Of a stretch of 64,000 bases of DNA, positions 27,486 to 36,600 are shown piece after piece (the stretch's first letter is position 1; each line of letters starts with the position of its first letter). The translations under genes and the position numbers were made by a program. The notes below the pieces were generated by a model. That model was not told where the DNA came from. It did no database searches and worked only from the letters and a program-made list of their open reading frames with translations. Source of the DNA: Qipengyuania spongiae (GTDB lineage: Bacteria; Pseudomonadota; Alphaproteobacteria; Sphingomonadales; Sphingomonadaceae). The DNA is taken from NCBI RefSeq assembly GCF_026168555.1, contig NZ_CP092471.1, positions 692,501-756,500 on the forward strand, in the 5' to 3' direction.

Positions 27486-28309
27486 CACGCCTGCCCTATT
27501 TCCACGTCGACGCCTTTGCCGACCGGCCCTTTGCCGGCAATCAGGCGGCGGTCATGCCGCTCGATGCATGGCTGCCCGACACGGTTCTCCAGGCGATCGC
27601 GGAGGAGAACAACTTCGCCGAAACCGCCTTCGTGGTGCGTGATGCCGGGGGCGAAGCGGATTACGAGCTGCGCTGGTTCACCCCGACCGAGGAAGTCCGC
27701 CTGTGCGGCCATGCGACGCTCGCCAGCGGGCATGTGATGCTGACCGAAGCGGAGCACAGGGCCGGAGCGGACCGCGTCACCTTCCGCACGCGGCTGGCCG
27801 GAACGCTGGAGGTGCGCCGCGGCGCGGCAGGCTACGAGCTGGCGCTGCCCGCCATCCGGACCGAGCCGGGCGCATGGGACGAGGCGGTGACATGTCTCGG
27901 CGCGGCTCCGAGCGAAGTGCGGCTCAATCCCGACGGCTACGGCATCTACCTGTTCGACAGCGAGGCGGAGATCCGCGCGCTCGATCCCGACATGAGGGGC
28001 TTGCGCGCGCTGGGGAACGACCAGTTCATCTGCACCGCGCCGGGCGAGCGGACCGACGTGGTCAGCCGGGTCTTCGTGCCGGGCGGCGGGGTGGACGAGG
28101 ACAGCTTCACCGGCTCCGCCCATGCCTGCCTCACGCCCTTCTGGGCCGAAAAGCTCGGGCGCGACAGCTTCACCGCCCATCAGGCGAGCGACCGGGGCGG
28201 GGACGCGACCTGCCGGCTTGCGAAGGAAGAGGGGGGCGACCGCGTCTGGCTCGGCGGCCAGTGCGTCACCGTGGTCGAAGGGCGGTTCTACGTGCCCGAG
28301 GCGGGATAG
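27482..28309 (+). CDS. PhzF family isomerase-like protein
   Basis: A 275-residue member of the PhzF/diaminopimelate-epimerase fold. The catalytic Glu of PhzF is conserved in ENNFAETAF (about 41-49), with LRWFTPTEEVRLCGHATLAS (about 61-80) and a C-terminal DSFTGSAHACLTPFW block. No other phenazine genes are nearby, so a phenazine role is unlikely and the substrate is unknown. The GTG start overlaps the upstream TGA stop (GTGA). The last 22 bases overlap the convergent serine hydrolase gene. Confidence 0.85.
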   Translation: MTRLPYFHVDAFADRPFAGNQAAVMPLDAWLPDTVLQAIAEENNFAETAFVVRDAGGEADYELRWFTPTEEVRLCGHATLASGHVMLTEAEHRAGADRVTFRTRLAGTLEVRRGAAGYELALPAIRTEPGAWDEAVTCLGAAPSEVRLNPDGYGIYLFDSEAEIRALDPDMRGLRALGNDQFICTAPGERTDVVSRVFVPGGGVDEDSFTGSAHACLTPFWAEKLGRDSFTAHQASDRGGDATCRLAKEEGGDRVWLGGQCVTVVEGRFYVPEAG

Positions 28310-29439
28310 AGCTCGATCACGTCGGCCGCCTGCTGCAACAGCGCCTTGCGCTGGGGTTCGTCGGAGTGGCCGAGCCGCACGAGCGTCAGCCGCTGTTCGG
28401 GCGAGATCAGCACGTACTGGCCCATGTGACCGATCATCGCGAAGAGCGTTTGCGGCGCGCGCGAGGGGAAGAGCGGATGGCCGCCTTCTCCATCCTCCAG
28501 CGGCCGGTTGAGCCAGGTCTGGAAGCCGTATTGCGGGCTGCGCGGGCTCGGTGTGGTCATCGCCTCGACCCAGGCGCGCGGCACGATCTGTTCGCCGCGA
28601 TAGGAGCCCTTGTTGCGCAGGAAATCGCCGAACTTCGCCCAGTCGCGCGCTGTCGCGTGGATCAGACTGCCCCCGATCAGCGTGCCAGAACGGTCGAATT
28701 CGGGCACGACGGAGGTCATGCCGAGTGGCCCGAACAGACGCGAGCGAAGATAGGTGCTCACCGCCTGGCGCCGCTCGTCGGGATCGTCGCTCTCGCTCAG
28801 CACCCGCGCGGCGATATCGGCCAGAATCACGGTGGTATTGCTGGAATACTCGAATCGCTCGCCCGGCTCGGCCTCCAGCGGCTGCTCCTCCGCCCAGCCG
28901 GCCATGTCGTCGCGCCCGTCGAGGAACAGCATCTGCACCTCGCTGCTGGTGCGCGCATCGGGGCCCGATTCGGTGTGGTCCAGACCCGAGCGCATCTGGA
29001 GCAGGTGACGCAGCGTGATGGCGGAGCGCGGGTCGCCCGCGCGCTGCCACTGTGGCACCGGGGCGGGCTGGTCGAGCCGCAGCCGCCCGTCCGACACCAG
29101 CAGGCCGATCAGCACCGCGGTCACGGTCTTGGCCATCGACCAGCTGACGAAGCGGGTGTTGGCATCGTAGCCCGGGGCATACCGCTCGGCGGCGATTCGC
29201 CCCCCTTCCATTAGCACCACGGCGCGCGTTTCGCCGAGGTCCTCGCGCACGAACAGATCGTCGATCTCGCGCGCCAGCGCACGGCGCGGCGCACCCGGAC
29301 TGGTGCTCACTGCCGACAGCGCCTCGTCCGACAGCGGCGGCGGCTCGTCCGGGGCGCTCCCGCTGCAACCTGCAAGGCCAGTCGCAAGGGTTGTGGCGAG
29401 GGCGATGGTGGCGATAAGGGGGCGGGACCGCGCGATCAT
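28288..29439 (-). CDS. Lipoprotein serine hydrolase, class C beta-lactamase fold
   Basis: A 383-residue penicillin-binding-protein-like hydrolase. The N-terminus is a lipoprotein signal with lipobox LAGC (Cys about 24). The active-site SMAK (SxxK, about 110-113) and the tyrosine motif in FEYSSNT (about 198-204) are intact; a terminal KTG-like triad is not obvious. Relatives include esterases and 6-aminohexanoate hydrolases, so beta-lactam hydrolysis should not be assumed. I chose the ATG at 29439 because it begins the lipoprotein signal. It is divergent from the small gene at 29454. Confidence 0.85.
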   Translation of the reverse strand: MIARSRPLIATIALATTLATGLAGCSGSAPDEPPPLSDEALSAVSTSPGAPRRALAREIDDLFVREDLGETRAVVLMEGGRIAAERYAPGYDANTRFVSWSMAKTVTAVLIGLLVSDGRLRLDQPAPVPQWQRAGDPRSAITLRHLLQMRSGLDHTESGPDARTSSEVQMLFLDGRDDMAGWAEEQPLEAEPGERFEYSSNTTVILADIAARVLSESDDPDERRQAVSTYLRSRLFGPLGMTSVVPEFDRSGTLIGGSLIHATARDWAKFGDFLRNKGSYRGEQIVPRAWVEAMTTPSPRSPQYGFQTWLNRPLEDGEGGHPLFPSRAPQTLFAMIGHMGQYVLISPEQRLTLVRLGHSDEPQRKALLQQAADVIELYPASGT

Positions 29440-29453
29440 GCGCGGCCTGTCGC

Positions 29454-29825
29454 ATGGGGGCTCGCATCTTGGCAACGCGTAAAAGGGGCACGGGCCGGAA
29501 CGCGAAGAACGGGCGCCGCTGGCTCGTCGCGGTGCTCGTGCTGGCGGCCATCGCCGTCTTCGCCTGGTGGCGCTGGGGCGCAGGGATTCGAGACGATGCG
29601 ACTGCCGGCACGGCCTACATGGCGCGGGTCGCCTGTTCCTGCCGCTATGTCGGCGGGCGCGAGATGGAGGATTGCGAGAAGGACCGGCTGGCCGGGATGG
29701 ACTTCATCAGCCTCAGCGACGATCCGAAATTCCGCAGCGTGACCGCAACGGCCCCTTTCATCGCCAGCGCGACCGCGAACTACCGCGAAGGCTATGGCTG
29801 TCTGCTTGAGGAGTGGGAGGGCTAA
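29454..29825 (+). CDS. Small membrane-anchored cysteine protein, unknown function
   Basis: A 123-residue protein with a Lys/Arg-rich start, one hydrophobic helix (about 24-42) and a periplasmic part of about 80 residues. Four cysteines (CSCRY at about 61-65, MEDCEKD near 73, GYGC near 115) suggest disulfides. I recognise it only as a sphingomonad-type conserved protein. It is divergent from the serine hydrolase, the two ATGs being only 14 bases apart, so regulatory DNA must lie within the coding regions or transcripts must be leaderless. Confidence 0.65.
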   Translation: MGARILATRKRGTGRNAKNGRRWLVAVLVLAAIAVFAWWRWGAGIRDDATAGTAYMARVACSCRYVGGREMEDCEKDRLAGMDFISLSDDPKFRSVTATAPFIASATANYREGYGCLLEEWEG

Positions 29826-29838
29826 GCTCGCTTGCCGG

Positions 29839-31005
29839 CTATACGGTCGACGCCCGCGTTTCCTCGATCCAGCCGCCGCCGACCACTCGATCGCCGGCAT
29901 AGAGCACTGCCGCCTGCCCCGGAGCGACGCCGTATTCGGGATCGGCAAAACGGATCGTGGTTGCGGCCCCGTCGCCCAGCGGCCCGTCGAGCGTGACCGG
30001 GACCGGTTTGGCAAGACTGCGGACCTTGGCAGTGAGCGGCTGATCGGGAAGCGGGCCGATGCGGTTGGTCTCGACGATCCGCGCTTCGTTGACCGCGAGC
30101 ATCCGCTTCGGGCCGACCTTGAGCGCGCGCGAGGCAGCGTCGATGCCGACGACATAGAGCGGTTCGGCCTGCCCGCCGATCTCCAGCCCGCGCCGCTGGC
30201 CGACCGTGTAGTGGATCACCCCCTTGTGCTCGCCCAGCACCTCGCCGCTCGCCGCGTGGACGATGCTGCCCGGCTCGCCGCCCTCGGGCCGCAGCTTGCG
30301 CACGATCCCGGCATAGTCGCCGTCGGGCACGAAGCAGATGTCCTGACTGTCGGGCTTGGCCGCGTTGCGCAGACCCGCCGCCTCGGCAAGTTCGCGCACC
30401 TGTGCCTTGGGCAGGCCGCCAAGGGGGAAACGCAGAAAATCGAGCTGATCTTCCGTCGTCGCGTAGAGGAAATAGGACTGGTCGCGCGCCGGATCGAGCG
30501 CACGGTGCAGCTCCGCTCCGGCCGGCCCGGCGACGCGGCGCACGTAATGGCCGGTGGCGAGGCAGTCGGCGCCGAGCTCGCGCGCCATGGCGAACAGGTC
30601 GGTGAATTTCGGCCCCATATTGCACCGGATGCACGGAACCGGCGTGCGCCCGGCGAGATATTCGTCGGCAAAGGTCTCGACCACGGTTTCGCGAAAGGCG
30701 CTCTCGTGATCGTGGACGTAATGGGCAAAGCCCAATCGGTCGGCGACGGCGCGGGCATCGGCAATGTCGTCGCCCGCGCAGCAGGCGCCCTTGCGGCCGG
30801 TCGCCGCGCCATAATCGTAGAGCTGCAGGGTGATCCCGATCACTTCGGCGCCGCTCGCCTGCGCCAGAGCGGCGACCACCGAACTGTCGACGCCGCCCGA
30901 CATCGCGACCACGATGCGGCATTCGGCAGCGGCGCGCGGCAGATCGAACAGGGCAGCGGCTTGCGTGGCGCCTGGAAGCGCGAGCGGGGCGGCGGATGCT
31001 TGCAT
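29839..31005 (-). CDS. mnmA: tRNA 2-thiouridine(34) synthase MnmA
   Basis: A 388-residue tRNA thiolase that installs 2-thiouridine at wobble position 34 of tRNA-Glu, Gln and Lys. The PP-loop SGGVDSS is at 36-42, the catalytic cysteines lie in PVPCIRCN (about 123-130) and SQDICF (about 220-225), and GHYVRR and GQRRGL are conserved. The ATG at 31005 has an AAGGG ribosome site; the frame extends seven codons more. Confidence 0.95.
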   Translation of the reverse strand: MQASAAPLALPGATQAAALFDLPRAAAECRIVVAMSGGVDSSVVAALAQASGAEVIGITLQLYDYGAATGRKGACCAGDDIADARAVADRLGFAHYVHDHESAFRETVVETFADEYLAGRTPVPCIRCNMGPKFTDLFAMARELGADCLATGHYVRRVAGPAGAELHRALDPARDQSYFLYATTEDQLDFLRFPLGGLPKAQVRELAEAAGLRNAAKPDSQDICFVPDGDYAGIVRKLRPEGGEPGSIVHAASGEVLGEHKGVIHYTVGQRRGLEIGGQAEPLYVVGIDAASRALKVGPKRMLAVNEARIVETNRIGPLPDQPLTAKVRSLAKPVPVTLDGPLGDGAATTIRFADPEYGVAPGQAAVLYAGDRVVGGGWIEETRASTV

Positions 31006-31111
31006 GGTTCGCCCTTTACACTGCAATCGGCCGACATTCCAGATGCGGGCGGATGACCGGAAGGCGGGCGGCGATAGAGAGTTTCACGGAACGTTTACTT
31101 GCCTGAGCTAG

Positions 31112-31417
31112 ATGAAGGGCATGTTCGAGGGGCAGATCAAAAGCATCGACGACATGGAGACCGGCGAATCGTCGGTACTGCGTCAATTCCGCTGGACCGA
31201 CCTCATGGCTCGGCTCGCGGCGACGCGGGACCTGCGCAGCGTCACGCTGGATAGCGGGTCTTCTGCTGCCACCAGCTTCGCCGATCTTCATCGCGAAACG
31301 GAAAATAACGATGACCGTCCCGTTAACCAGGATGTTTTAAGCCGGGGCAAATTTGCCCGGCTAGATGCTGCGAATGCCGCGGCGCGCGCGGCGCACGGCG
31401 ACCGAGAGAACACATGA
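31112..31417 (+). CDS. Unknown small protein coupled to sciP
   Basis: A 101-residue hydrophilic protein with no recognised domain. An FRWTDLMARLAATRDLR segment (about 27-43) looks helical and amphipathic; the remainder is polar and probably disordered, ending in GDRENT. ATGs lie at 31112 and 31121. Its stop overlaps the sciP start (ATGA), which supports it being translated. The 3' part drops in GC and holds an inverted repeat, so this stretch may double as a sciP control region. I judge it real from position and from a resemblance to proteins I recall before sciP in sphingomonads. Confidence 0.6.
   Translation: MKGMFEGQIKSIDDMETGESSVLRQFRWTDLMARLAATRDLRSVTLDSGSSAATSFADLHRETENNDDRPVNQDVLSRGKFARLDAANAAARAAHGDRENT
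31341..31361. promoter_or_regulatory. Inverted repeat upstream of sciP
   Basis: A perfect 10-bp palindrome GCAAATTTGC (31347-31356) is extended on both sides by GCCGG/CCGGC with one extra G on the left. It lies 53 bases before the sciP ATG inside the preceding small gene. It could be an operator or an mRNA hairpin. Confidence 0.4.
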
Positions 31418-31713
31418 TTCAGAACCAAGATATCCGCCCCGCCCAAGTGATTGGCCCGCTCGGGGAGCCGCTTTCGCTGGAAAATCTGCCCTCGCCGGCA
31501 ACGAAGCGCTGGGTGGTTCGTCGCAAGGCCGAAGTGGTCGCGGCGGTCAATGGTGGCCTCCTGACGATCGACGAAGTGCTCGATCGTTACAGCCTGACGC
31601 TCGAGGAATTCGCCTCGTGGCAGCGCGCGGTCGACCGGTCGGGGATGCAGGGTCTGCGCGTCACCCGCATCCAGCACTATCGCGACCTTTACGAGCGCCA
31701 GCTCAAATATTGA
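31414..31713 (+). CDS. sciP: CtrA inhibitor SciP (DUF1153)
   Basis: A 99-residue DUF1153 protein matching SciP of Caulobacter, a small helix-turn-helix protein that binds CtrA and blocks its activation of promoters in G1 cells. Conserved blocks are VIGPLGEPLSLENLP (about 12-26), RWVVRRKAEVVAAV (about 32-45) and the DEVLDRYSLTLEEFASW helix pair (about 53-69). A GATTC site, the CcrM methylation motif GANTC, overlaps the start codon (31416-31420). Confidence 0.9.
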   Translation: MIQNQDIRPAQVIGPLGEPLSLENLPSPATKRWVVRRKAEVVAAVNGGLLTIDEVLDRYSLTLEEFASWQRAVDRSGMQGLRVTRIQHYRDLYERQLKY

Positions 31714-31783
31714 TTCCCTCCCTTGCGAAAACCGCGAGTGACATACGAGACCCTCGACGCTTCCCGGCACCGGTTCGTGCGCG

Positions 31784-31809
31784 GGAACAGAAAGTTCGGT
31801 CGGTCCGTT
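31784..31809 (+). promoter_or_regulatory. EcfG-type general stress promoter of the GlsB/YeaQ gene
   Basis: GGAAC (31784-31788), a spacer of exactly 17 bases, then CGTT (31806-31809). This is a full match to the alphaproteobacterial EcfG sigma factor consensus GGAAC-N16/17-CGTT. It predicts a leader of roughly 70-75 bases before the ATG at 31891. Confidence 0.75.
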
Positions 31810-31890
31810 GAGCAGACGGACGGGGCGGACACGGATGCATTTCCGCTCCGGTTCCAGCCCCCGTGTAAGAACTTGAACAGGAGGAATTCG

Positions 31891-32157
31891 ATGGGTTGGA
31901 TTATAGCAATTATCGTGGGTGGTGTCGCCGGCTGGCTGGCGTCGATCGTCATGAACCGCAACGCTTCGATGGGCATTTTCTGGAACATCGTGGTCGGCAT
32001 CATCGGCGCTCTTATCGGTAACGCGCTGCTCGCGCCGCTGCTCGGCTTTGGCGGCAGCATCCAGACCTTCAACCTCGGCTCGTTCGTGATCGCCATTCTC
32101 GGTGCGATCATCCTGCTTGCGATCGTCAATCTGATCCAGCGCGGTCGGGTCCGTTAA
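31891..32157 (+). CDS. GlsB/YeaQ/YmgE family stress response membrane protein
   Basis: An 88-residue integral membrane protein with three helices (about 3-20, 28-50, 62-82) rich in Gly, of the transglycosylase-associated/YeaQ family. Members are induced by stress; their molecular role is unknown. The start has a strong AGGAGG ribosome site. The EcfG promoter upstream and the strong terminator downstream make it a self-contained stress gene. Confidence 0.9.
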   Translation: MGWIIAIIVGGVAGWLASIVMNRNASMGIFWNIVVGIIGALIGNALLAPLLGFGGSIQTFNLGSFVIAILGAIILLAIVNLIQRGRVR

Positions 32158-32195
32158 TCGCGACGGACAGGGCGAGCGATCGCCGAACGAAGACA

Positions 32196-32229
32196 GGGGC
32201 GGTGCGTCGCGGAACGCACCGCCCCTTTT
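32196..32229 (+). terminator. Strong rho-independent terminator after the GlsB/YeaQ gene
   Basis: A perfect 11-bp GC-rich stem (GGGGCGGTGCG with CGCACCGCCCC) and an 8-base loop, followed by TTTT. It ends 72 bases past the stop codon and isolates the stress gene from the RND operon. Confidence 0.85.
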
Positions 32230-32230
32230 C

Positions 32231-32276
32231 GTTCGTCCCGTGCCTGTCGGATGGGGACGCCGTTCGTCCCGGCGTC
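32231..32276. promoter_or_regulatory. Repeat cluster upstream of the RND operon
   Basis: The decamer GTTCGTCCCG occurs twice (32231-32240 and 32262-32271), and GACGCCG/CGGCGTC (32256-32262 and 32270-32276) forms a 7-bp inverted repeat around a 7-base loop. The cluster lies about 140 bases before the adaptor gene, in a 185-base gap, where a repressor of the efflux operon might bind. No regulator gene is adjacent. Confidence 0.35.
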
Positions 32277-32414
32277 ACTCGCAGATGCCTGTCGTTCCCC
32301 CGTCGAACGCGAGATTGCTCGTCGGAACGAGGAGGTATAGGAACCATCTCCAGCGGACTTGCGCCAACTGATATGCTCAGGTAACACACCCGCAAACCCG
32401 ATTTGCGAGAGACG

Positions 32415-33590
32415 ATGAACTACGAAACCAGGGTCACCGGCGAGAGCGCCAAGGGCTTCGGCACGGACGGGAGCGATGTCGTGACTGCGCCCTCGCGCCC
32501 GCGCTGGGTGTGGATCGTGGTGGTCGTGGCGATCATCGCCGTCGCCTTCCTGGCCTGGCGCCTGACCTCGTCATCGGACACGGCGCCTGCCGCCGACCGC
32601 GAATCGCAACTGCCAGTGGTGACAGTCGTCGTGCCGGGGCAGACCACGGTGGAAGGCGAGATCAACACGGCCGGCACCCTGGCCGCGCGTCGTGCGCTGC
32701 CGGTGGGCGTGGTCGGCGAGGGCGGTCGCGTGGTCTCGGTGCCGGTGGATGCGGGCGATTGGGTTCGCGCGGGACAAGTCCTGGCGAGCATCGATCGTTC
32801 GGTGCAGAACCAGCAGAGCCAGAGCGCCTCGGCCCAGATCAGCGTCGCGCAGGCCGATGCCGACCTCGCTCAGTCGAATCTCGACCGCGCGCTGCAACTG
32901 GTCGAGCGCGGGTTCATCAGCAAGGCGGACATCGACCGGCTGACCGCCACGCGCGATGCGGCCGTGGCCCGCGTCCGGGTAGCGCAGGCGCAGTTGGGCG
33001 AACTGCGCGCCCGCAACGACCGCCTCAACATCGTCGCGCCCGCGTCCGGCCTGGTGCTCGAGCGTAATGTCGAGCCGGGACAGACAGTCACGGGCGGCGC
33101 GAACCCGCTCTTCCTCATTGCCAGCGGCGGCGAGATGGAGCTTCGGGCCGAAGTCGGCGAGAACGAACTCGCCTCGCTTTCGGTCGGCGAGACCGCGGAG
33201 ATCACGCCGGTCGGCAGCGGCGAAAGCTTCACCGGCCGGATTTGGCAGGTGTCGCCCACGATCGATCCCCAGAACCGCCAGGGCACCGCCCGCATCGCGC
33301 TTTCCTATGCGCCGCAATTGCGGCCTGGCGGCTTCGCGTCTGCGGTGATTCGCAGCGGCACGGTGGTCGCGCCGGTTCTCCCCGAAAGCGCCATCCAGAC
33401 CGATGAGCAGGGCAGCTACGTCTTCATCGTCGGCTCGGACAATGTGGTCGAGCGGCGCAATATCCAAACCGGCCGCGTGACCGCGCAGGGGATCGTCGTG
33501 TCCGGCGGGCTGCGCGGGTCGGAGCGCGTCGTGCTGCGTGCTGGCGGCTTCCTCAATCCGGGCGACGAAGTCAGTCCGGTGCGCCAGTAG
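32415..33590 (+). CDS. RND efflux periplasmic adaptor subunit
   Basis: A 391-residue membrane fusion protein. A single N-terminal helix (about 35-52) anchors it; a lipoyl-like domain flanks a helical hairpin (about 120-190), then a beta-barrel domain and a membrane-proximal domain follow. The ATG at 32415 is preceded by GAGAGACG; a TTG at 32403 is the only other option. It is 16 bases upstream of the permease gene. No outer-membrane TolC-type gene is present, so a shared channel elsewhere is likely. Confidence 0.9.
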   Translation: MNYETRVTGESAKGFGTDGSDVVTAPSRPRWVWIVVVVAIIAVAFLAWRLTSSSDTAPAADRESQLPVVTVVVPGQTTVEGEINTAGTLAARRALPVGVVGEGGRVVSVPVDAGDWVRAGQVLASIDRSVQNQQSQSASAQISVAQADADLAQSNLDRALQLVERGFISKADIDRLTATRDAAVARVRVAQAQLGELRARNDRLNIVAPASGLVLERNVEPGQTVTGGANPLFLIASGGEMELRAEVGENELASLSVGETAEITPVGSGESFTGRIWQVSPTIDPQNRQGTARIALSYAPQLRPGGFASAVIRSGTVVAPVLPESAIQTDEQGSYVFIVGSDNVVERRNIQTGRVTAQGIVVSGGLRGSERVVLRAGGFLNPGDEVSPVRQ

Positions 33591-33606
33591 GGACGCCGGC
33601 AGCCAC

Positions 33607-36600
33607 ATGAATCTGCGCAACATATCCGCCTGGTCGATCCGCAATCCGATCATTCCGATCGTCCTGTTCATCGGCCTGACGATCGCAGGCATCGTCTCGT
33701 TCAGCCGCCTGCCGGTCATCAACTTTCCCGAGGTCGAGTTTCCCTCGACCACGGTGGCGATCTCGCAGCCCGGCGCCGCGCCGAGCGAGATCGAGACGCA
33801 GATCACCCAGAACGTCGAATCGGCGGTGCGCTCGCTCAACGGCGTGGAGACGATCACCTCCACCGCGCGCGAGGGAAGCAGCAGCACGGTCGTCGAATTC
33901 AGCATCGGCACCGACCCGGACGAGGCGACCAACCGGGTCAAGAACGCCGTCGACCAGATCCGCGGCGATCTGCCCGAAGGCATCCTCGAGCCGCGCGTCA
34001 CCAAGAACGAGATGAGCGGCGGGCCCGGCGGGGCTGGCATGCTCGGCTTCTATGCCGTCCAGGCCGACGACATGACGATGGAAGAGCTCAGCTGGTTCAT
34101 CGACGACACGATTTCGCGCCGGCTGCTCGCGGTGCCGGGCATGGCGTCGGTCTCGCGCAGCGGCGGGGTCGACCGCGAAATCCGCGTCGTGCTCGATCCC
34201 GCGCGGATGCAGTCGATCGGTGTGACCGCGCGCGACATTAACAATGTCCTGCGCCAGATCAATGTCGATGCGGCGGGCGGGCAGGCGGAAATCGCCGGTT
34301 CGCGCCAGTCGGTCCGCGTGCTCGGCAATGCTGACAGCGCCTTCGACCTGTCGCAGACCCGCATTCCGCTCGGCGGCGGGCGGACGATCAAGCTCAGCGA
34401 TGTCGCCACGGTCAGCGACGGCTATTCCGAACAGAGCAGCATTTCGCGCCTCAACGGCCAGCAAACCGTCAGCTTCGCGCCTAGCCGTGCACGCGGAGAA
34501 TCCGATGTCGAGGTCTACGACGCGATGCAAGAGGAGATCGCGGCGATCCAGGAAGAGAATCCCGGGATCGAGATCTACGAACTCTTCACGCCGGTCCCTT
34601 ATGCCAAGGGGCAGTATGAAAGCTCCATCGCCGCTCTGATCGAAGGCGCAATCCTGGCCATCGTGGTGGTGTTCGTCTTCCTGCGGGACTGGCGCGCGAC
34701 CTTCATCAGCGCCATCGCGATCCCGCTGTCCGCGATCCCGACCTTCTGGTTCATGGATCTGCTCGGCTTCGATCTGAACTTCCTGTCGCTGCTCGCGCTC
34801 AGTCTGGTGGCGGGCGTGCTGGTCGACGACGCGATCGTCGAGATCGAGAACATCGTGCGCCACATGCGCATGGGCAAAACGGCCTACCAGGCCTCGGTCG
34901 AAGCGGCCGACGAGATCGGCCTGGCGGTCGTGGCGACCACCTTTTCCATCGTGGCGGTGTTCCTCCCCGTAGGCCTGATGCCGGGCATTCCCGGGCAATT
35001 CTTCAAGCCCTTCGGTCTCACGGTCGTGGTCGCGGTGCTGATGAGCCTTCTCGTCGCGCGCATGATCACGCCGATGATCGCCGCCTATTTCCTCAAGGCG
35101 CATGGCGAGGCCGCGCATGGCGAGGGGCGGGCAATGGACTTCTACATGCGCATCCTGCGCTGGACGCTCTATTCGGGCACGTCGCAGCGGTTGCTGGGTC
35201 AGGTCCAGCCGCTCGGTTTCGAGAAGCGCTGGTATCATCGCCTGGTCGGCCTTTTGCTGATTCTGGCGCTGGTCGTCGGCTTCGTCGTCGCGGCCGTCAT
35301 TCTTTTCCAGACCCTCATGGGTTTCGGCCTGCCGATCCTCGTCACCGCGCTGATCGTTCCGCTGCTCTCCGCCGCCATCGTGCTCACTCTCGGCTTCTTC
35401 GTGTTCAAGCTCGTCGGCCTGTTCGGTCGTCTCGGCGACTATGTCGGCAATCTGGGGCAGCGGGTGTGGGCGCGGATGCGCGACCATCGGTTCTATGCCT
35501 TTTCCTTCGGGGTCTACGCTCTGATCATGACTTTCGCACTGCTCGCGGGCCTGCCGCAGCAGTTCCAGCCGGACGTCAATCAGGACACCAGCATCATCCG
35601 GATCGAACAGGTGCCCGGCACCACGATCGAACGGACGCAGGAAGTCGCACTCGAGGTCGCCTCTCTCGTCGAGAACGAGCCCGAGGTGGAGCGTATCTCC
35701 ATGGGCGTGCGCGAGGGCAATGCGACACTGTATGTCGCCCTCCTGCCCGCCGAAGAGCGCGAGGCCAAGACGATCGAGTTCGAGCGACGTCTCGCGCCCC
35801 GTCTCAGCCGGGTGGCGGATGCGCGAGTCACGGTCGCCTCGCAGGGCGGCGGGCCGGGCGGGCGGCCGATCTCGATCATGCTTTCGGGCAGCGATCCCGA
35901 ACAGCTCGACGACGCGGCGCGGACGCTGATCGACCAAATGAATGGGGTCGAGGGGATCGTCGCTCCGCGCATCGAAGCGGATATCCAACGGCCCGAGCTC
36001 ATCATCACGCCGCGCGAGGATCTTGCCGCCCACCTCGGCGTCACCACCGCCGCGCTGAGCAGCGCGATCCGCATCGCCACTCTCGGCGAGATCGACCAGA
36101 ACGCGGCCAAGTTCTCGCTGTCCGACCGGCAGATCCCGATCCGCGTAATCCTGCCGCGCGAGTCGCGCCGCGACCTTTCCGTCATAGAGAACCTGCCGGT
36201 GCCGACCGCCTCGGGCGGATCGGTGCCCCTGCGCCGTGTCGCCGAAATCAGCTTCGGCGCCGGGCCGACGCAGATCCAGCGCTACAACCAGTCGCGCCGC
36301 GTGTTCGTCAGCGCCGATCTGGGCGAGGACGTGATCAAGGGGCCGGTGATGGAGCAGATCAATGCCTTGCCCATCATGCGCGACCTTCCGCCGGGAGTTT
36401 CGAACGCACCGATCGGCGAGGACAAGTTCCAGGCCGAGATGATCGGCAGCTTCACCATCGCGGTCCTCAGCGGCATCCTGCTGGTCTTCGCGGTGCTGGT
36501 GCTGCTTTATCACCGCTTCGTTTCGCCGCTGGTCAACATGACTTCGCTGCTGCTCGCTCCTCTGGGCGGCCTGCTGGCGCTGATGATCATCGGTCAGCCG

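Noticed and set aside
27482..28309. A phenazine biosynthesis locus
   Set aside because: Only a PhzF-family protein is present; no other phz genes lie nearby, and PhzF homologues are widespread in species that make no phenazines.
28288..29439. A beta-lactam resistance gene
   Set aside because: The protein has the class C fold and SxxK, but it is a lipoprotein without a clear KTG-like triad and resembles general esterases; resistance should not be claimed.
31323..31340. A possible CtrA site upstream of sciP
   Set aside because: Two TTAA boxes are present but separated by 10 bases, whereas the CtrA consensus needs 7. Only the GTTAAC half-site remains.
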